Positions 61,701 to 64,000 of a DNA stretch of 64,000 bases are shown here, piece after piece; position 1 is the first letter of the stretch, and each line of letters begins with the position of its first letter. A program made the position numbers and the translations under genes. The DNA lies in contig NZ_JAUSZH010000001.1 of assembly GCF_030817355.1 (NCBI RefSeq), positions 5,952,501-6,016,500 on the forward strand, given 5' to 3'. This stretch comes from Streptomyces sp. V1I1 (GTDB taxonomy: Bacteria > Actinomycetota > Actinomycetes > Streptomycetales > Streptomycetaceae). The notes under the pieces were generated by a model, which saw only the letters and a list, made by a program, of their open reading frames with translations, had not been told where the DNA came from and ran no database searches.

Positions 61701-62184
61701 GCTCGCCGTGTGGCTGGGCCGCACCGGGCGCAGCCAGGAGGCGCGCGCCGAGATCGGGCTGCTGCTCGAGCAGTTCCGGTACAACGCCTTCGCGATCTTC
61801 GAGGGAATGGTGTTCGGCTGCCTCGCCTGGCTGGACGTCCTGGACGGCCAGTACGAGCTGTCGCTGGACCGGGTGCGTACCGCACTGGTCAAGGCGCAGG
61901 ATCCGCTGACCCGGATGGTCGCCCCACAGACGCCCTCCGTGCACCTGGTGACCGCCGCCGGGGCGCTGGCCCGGGGCCGCCCGGAGCGCGCGCCGGACGC
62001 GGCCCGGCTGCTCGGCGCGTCCGACGCCCTGCTGCCGCCCGGCCACTTCGCGACCCGGCACGAGCGGGAGAACAGAGCCTCTTCCGAGGCCGCGGTGCGC
62101 GCAGTGCTCGGCGAGGCCGCCTACGAGGCCGCGTACGCCGAGGGCGGCGGCCTCACTCTCGATGAGGCCACCGCCCTGGTGTGA
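58780..62184 (+). CDS. AfsR/SARP-family transcriptional regulator with NB-ARC and TPR
   Basis: This 1134-residue regulator starts at GTG 58780. Residues 1-95 form an OmpR-like winged helix (ALGGARLRALLAVLALRPGR, DEVWAGDPPADAVGAVQALV), and 95-240 the bacterial transcriptional activation domain. Residues 244-275 are a linker translated from a repeat element. The NB-ARC ATPase has Walker A GPGGAGKTRL near 319 and Walker B LLLLDNCEHV near 414, with a winged helix following. A TPR-like C-terminus runs to the end. Such proteins activate specialised-metabolite or developmental genes; the target is not evident here. Confidence 0.92.
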   Translation: MHYRVLGTTQALHDDGTPVALGGARLRALLAVLALRPGRTVPVGVLVDEVWAGDPPADAVGAVQALVGRLRRALGHAAVASADGGGYRLCADGDDVDLYRFDRRAGEGARALEQGDAVKAAALLDDALALWQGPVLADLPDRTAEAARWEARRLDARRARLAAALALGRAEEALPGLAALCEEHPMDERLQVLRLRALRDAGRTAEALAAYEEVRAALADRLGADPGRELRALHAELLSPTPPVLNLPQTSSGGTPTGLSSAGRAETQASPAIEARGPKRSPGDVPGNLRARLTSFVGRDADIHAIHDDLRRARLVTLLGPGGAGKTRLSQEAAERAVDGAGERENPWPDGVWLAELAPVDDPETVPEAVLTALGARETVLRGAGAEELRAAERHGDDPLVRLAEHCLRRRMLLLLDNCEHVVGAAATLAERLLESCPGVTVLATSREPLGVPGELVRPVDPLPDPMALKLLADRGAAARPGFRIDADEATAAASAEICHRLDGLPLAIELAAARLRMLGPRQIADRLDDRFRLLTSGSRTVLPRQQTLRAVVDWSWDLLDDAERAVLRRLSVFAGGCDLPAAEAVCADAGEDRGSLDVADALGSLIDKSLVVAAPTPDGQMRYRLLETVGEYAAERLDEAAERTAVEWQHLLHYRELARTTDPLLRGPGQRAAIDLLQLEYENLRTALRRAVAARDEQEALRLVLSLVWYWQMKDLRTEARQWATAAGELGPDPFASPVEPAPPVFERFTDAPRPMSPELLQEARRGAALIRMVFMDYDIEGWTSPENMERLRRITQVYRPGLPQTCQPPGSFWFFAVVITGDTQQLKEVLNETVDACRAYGYEWELAASLQARANVLANRSEWAGDAAADADEALEVFTRLGDAWGAAEALSARGEARERRGEYLLAAEDFTAAIEYAEQIGAQAQTAVLRSRLGGNLMETGEGERGEALVREVLATGTSVGHESTAIARLLLAVWLGRTGRSQEARAEIGLLLEQFRYNAFAIFEGMVFGCLAWLDVLDGQYELSLDRVRTALVKAQDPLTRMVAPQTPSVHLVTAAGALARGRPERAPDAARLLGASDALLPPGHFATRHERENRASSEAAVRAVLGEAAYEAAYAEGGGLTLDEATALV
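59511..59602 (+). repeat. Palindromic repeat element inside a coding region, copy B
   Basis: This 92-bp unit is bounded by CCTCAATC and GATTGAGG, closely similar to intergenic copy A. It lies within the AfsR-family gene, and is read through in frame as the linker between the activation and NB-ARC domains (NLPQTSSGGTPTGLSSAGRA). It has an inner inverted repeat (CTTGAGTTCCGCC / GGCGGAAACTCAAG, imperfect). Confidence 0.85.
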
Positions 62185-62220
62185 CTGTGTAACCCTGTGG
62201 CCGTGTGACCATGCGTCGGA

Positions 62221-63044
62221 TCAGGTCTTCTTACGGAACTTGGCGACCGCGAGCGGCGCGGTGACCGCCGTGATGGCCGCAGCCCAGCCGAGCGTCATCC
62301 ATACGGATTCGGCGACCGGGCCACCGTTGATCAGATTCCGTGCGGCGTCCGCGAGGTTGGAGAGCGGGTTGTAGTCGGTGAAGCTCTGCAGCCAGCCGGG
62401 CATCGTGGTCGGTGGGGCGAAGATCGACGACCCGAACTGCAACGGCATCAGTACGAGCATGGCCACTCCCTGGACGGCCTGGGCCGTCTTCATGGTGAGA
62501 CCGAGCAGAATGAAGATCCACATCAGCGAGGCGCCGAAGGCCATGGACAGGCCGACCGCCGCGGCCAGTCCGAGGACCGAGGTGTGGATCTGCAGGCCGA
62601 GCAGGAAGCCCATGGCGAGCAGGATGGTGGTGGCGACCAGCATCCGGCCGATCTCGACCACGATCTTCGCGATGAGGACGGAGGACCGGGCGATCGGCAT
62701 GGACCGGAAGCGGTCCATGACGCCCTTCTTGAAGTCGTCGTTCACGCCGGTGCCGACGGCCATGGCGATGTTCATGCCCATCATTGCCATCAGGCCGGGG
62801 ATCACATAGTTCACGTACTCCTGCTGGTTGCCCTTGCCGGAGATCGCGCCGCCGAAGACGTACACGAACAGCAGCGTGAAGATGACCGGCATCAGCAGTA
62901 CGTCGAACATCGACTCCGGATCCTGCTTGATCTGCAGGGCGTTGCGGCGCACCAGCGCGCCGATGTGCCGCACATTGGCCCGCAGGCCGATCCGGCCCTC
63001 GCCGGGAAGCGCCTTGGCCGGCGCAGCGTTGATCGTTGCCGCGC

Positions 63045-63048
<4 letters not shown>
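62221..63048 (-). CDS. ABC-2 type transporter permease (DrrB-like)
   Basis: This 275-residue membrane protein has six TM helices and the ABC-2 signature region (FGSSIFAPPTTMPGWLQSFT and DYNPLSNLADAARNLINGG). The N-terminus ends in LQIKQDPESMFDVLLMPVIF, typical of DrrB-type drug or lipid exporters. The ATG overlaps the ATPase stop (4 bp), so they form one export unit. Confidence 0.92.

Positions 63049-64000
<952 letters not shown>

Noticed and set aside
60001-62061. 686-residue minus-strand ORF inside the AfsR-type gene
   Set aside because: It is antisense to the NB-ARC and TPR regions, with no family signatures.

Overview
The window is GC-rich actinobacterial DNA, almost certainly from Streptomyces or a close relative. 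Codons end mostly in G or C, GTG starts and 4-bp stop/start overlaps are frequent, and there are an AfsR-type regulator, DmdR1/IdeR-like iron boxes, Zur-like operators and an F420 reductase. The repeat-laden convergent intergenic regions are also typical. Function names come from reading motifs and gene order; no database search was run.

Layout. (1) Positions 1-2.6 kb are mobile-element debris: a frameshifted hypothetical gene, a gene cut by an IS5-type remnant, and an IS110 transposase that stops before its C-terminal catalytic region. (2) Positions 2.6-15.7 kb hold a specialised-metabolite locus. A long minus-strand gene set encodes prephenate dehydrogenase, 4-hydroxymandelate synthase, hydroxymandelate oxidase and an aminotransferase, which together form a complete 4-hydroxyphenylglycine (HPG) pathway. 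It also encodes a PhyH dioxygenase, a flavin reductase plus luciferase-like monooxygenase, an MFS exporter and three ATP-grasp ligases. No NRPS domain is visible, so an HPG-containing peptide-like product joined by ATP-grasp enzymes is inferred. (3) Positions 15.7-19.4 kb are gene-poor, with truncated genes and the 3' half of a tRNA-Thr(CGU) gene, a likely border of an integrated element.

(4) Positions 19.4-36.1 kb look like a zinc-limitation locus. It has a cysteine-free ribosomal protein L32, a COG0523 GTPase with a Cys/His tail, and Zur-like palindromes. One palindrome lies between a secreted peptidase and a divergent ten-gene run: ATP-grasp ligase, DUF364 protein, SbnA-like PLP enzyme, dipeptide-epimerase-like enolase, MFS exporter, methyltransferase, and a peptide/nickel-type ABC importer. 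This is read as a candidate NRPS-independent metallophore made, exported and re-imported under zinc limitation. A permease/TIGR03943 pair closes the block.

(5) Positions 36.2-64 kb are mostly chromosomal backbone: a secreted protein with Asp/Arg/Asn/Phe repeats, a GlxA-type regulator, a frameshifted PhoD phosphatase, an Rsm22-like protein, a TetR regulator with its own palindrome, and a primase-polymerase domain protein. The EfeOBU iron-uptake operon and a heme oxygenase each have an iron box. Methionine aminopeptidase, NADPH:F420 reductase, a site-2 protease, an AfsR-family regulator and a drug-type ABC exporter cut by the window edge complete it. A repeated palindromic element lies in intergenic DNA and also inside the AfsR-family coding sequence.
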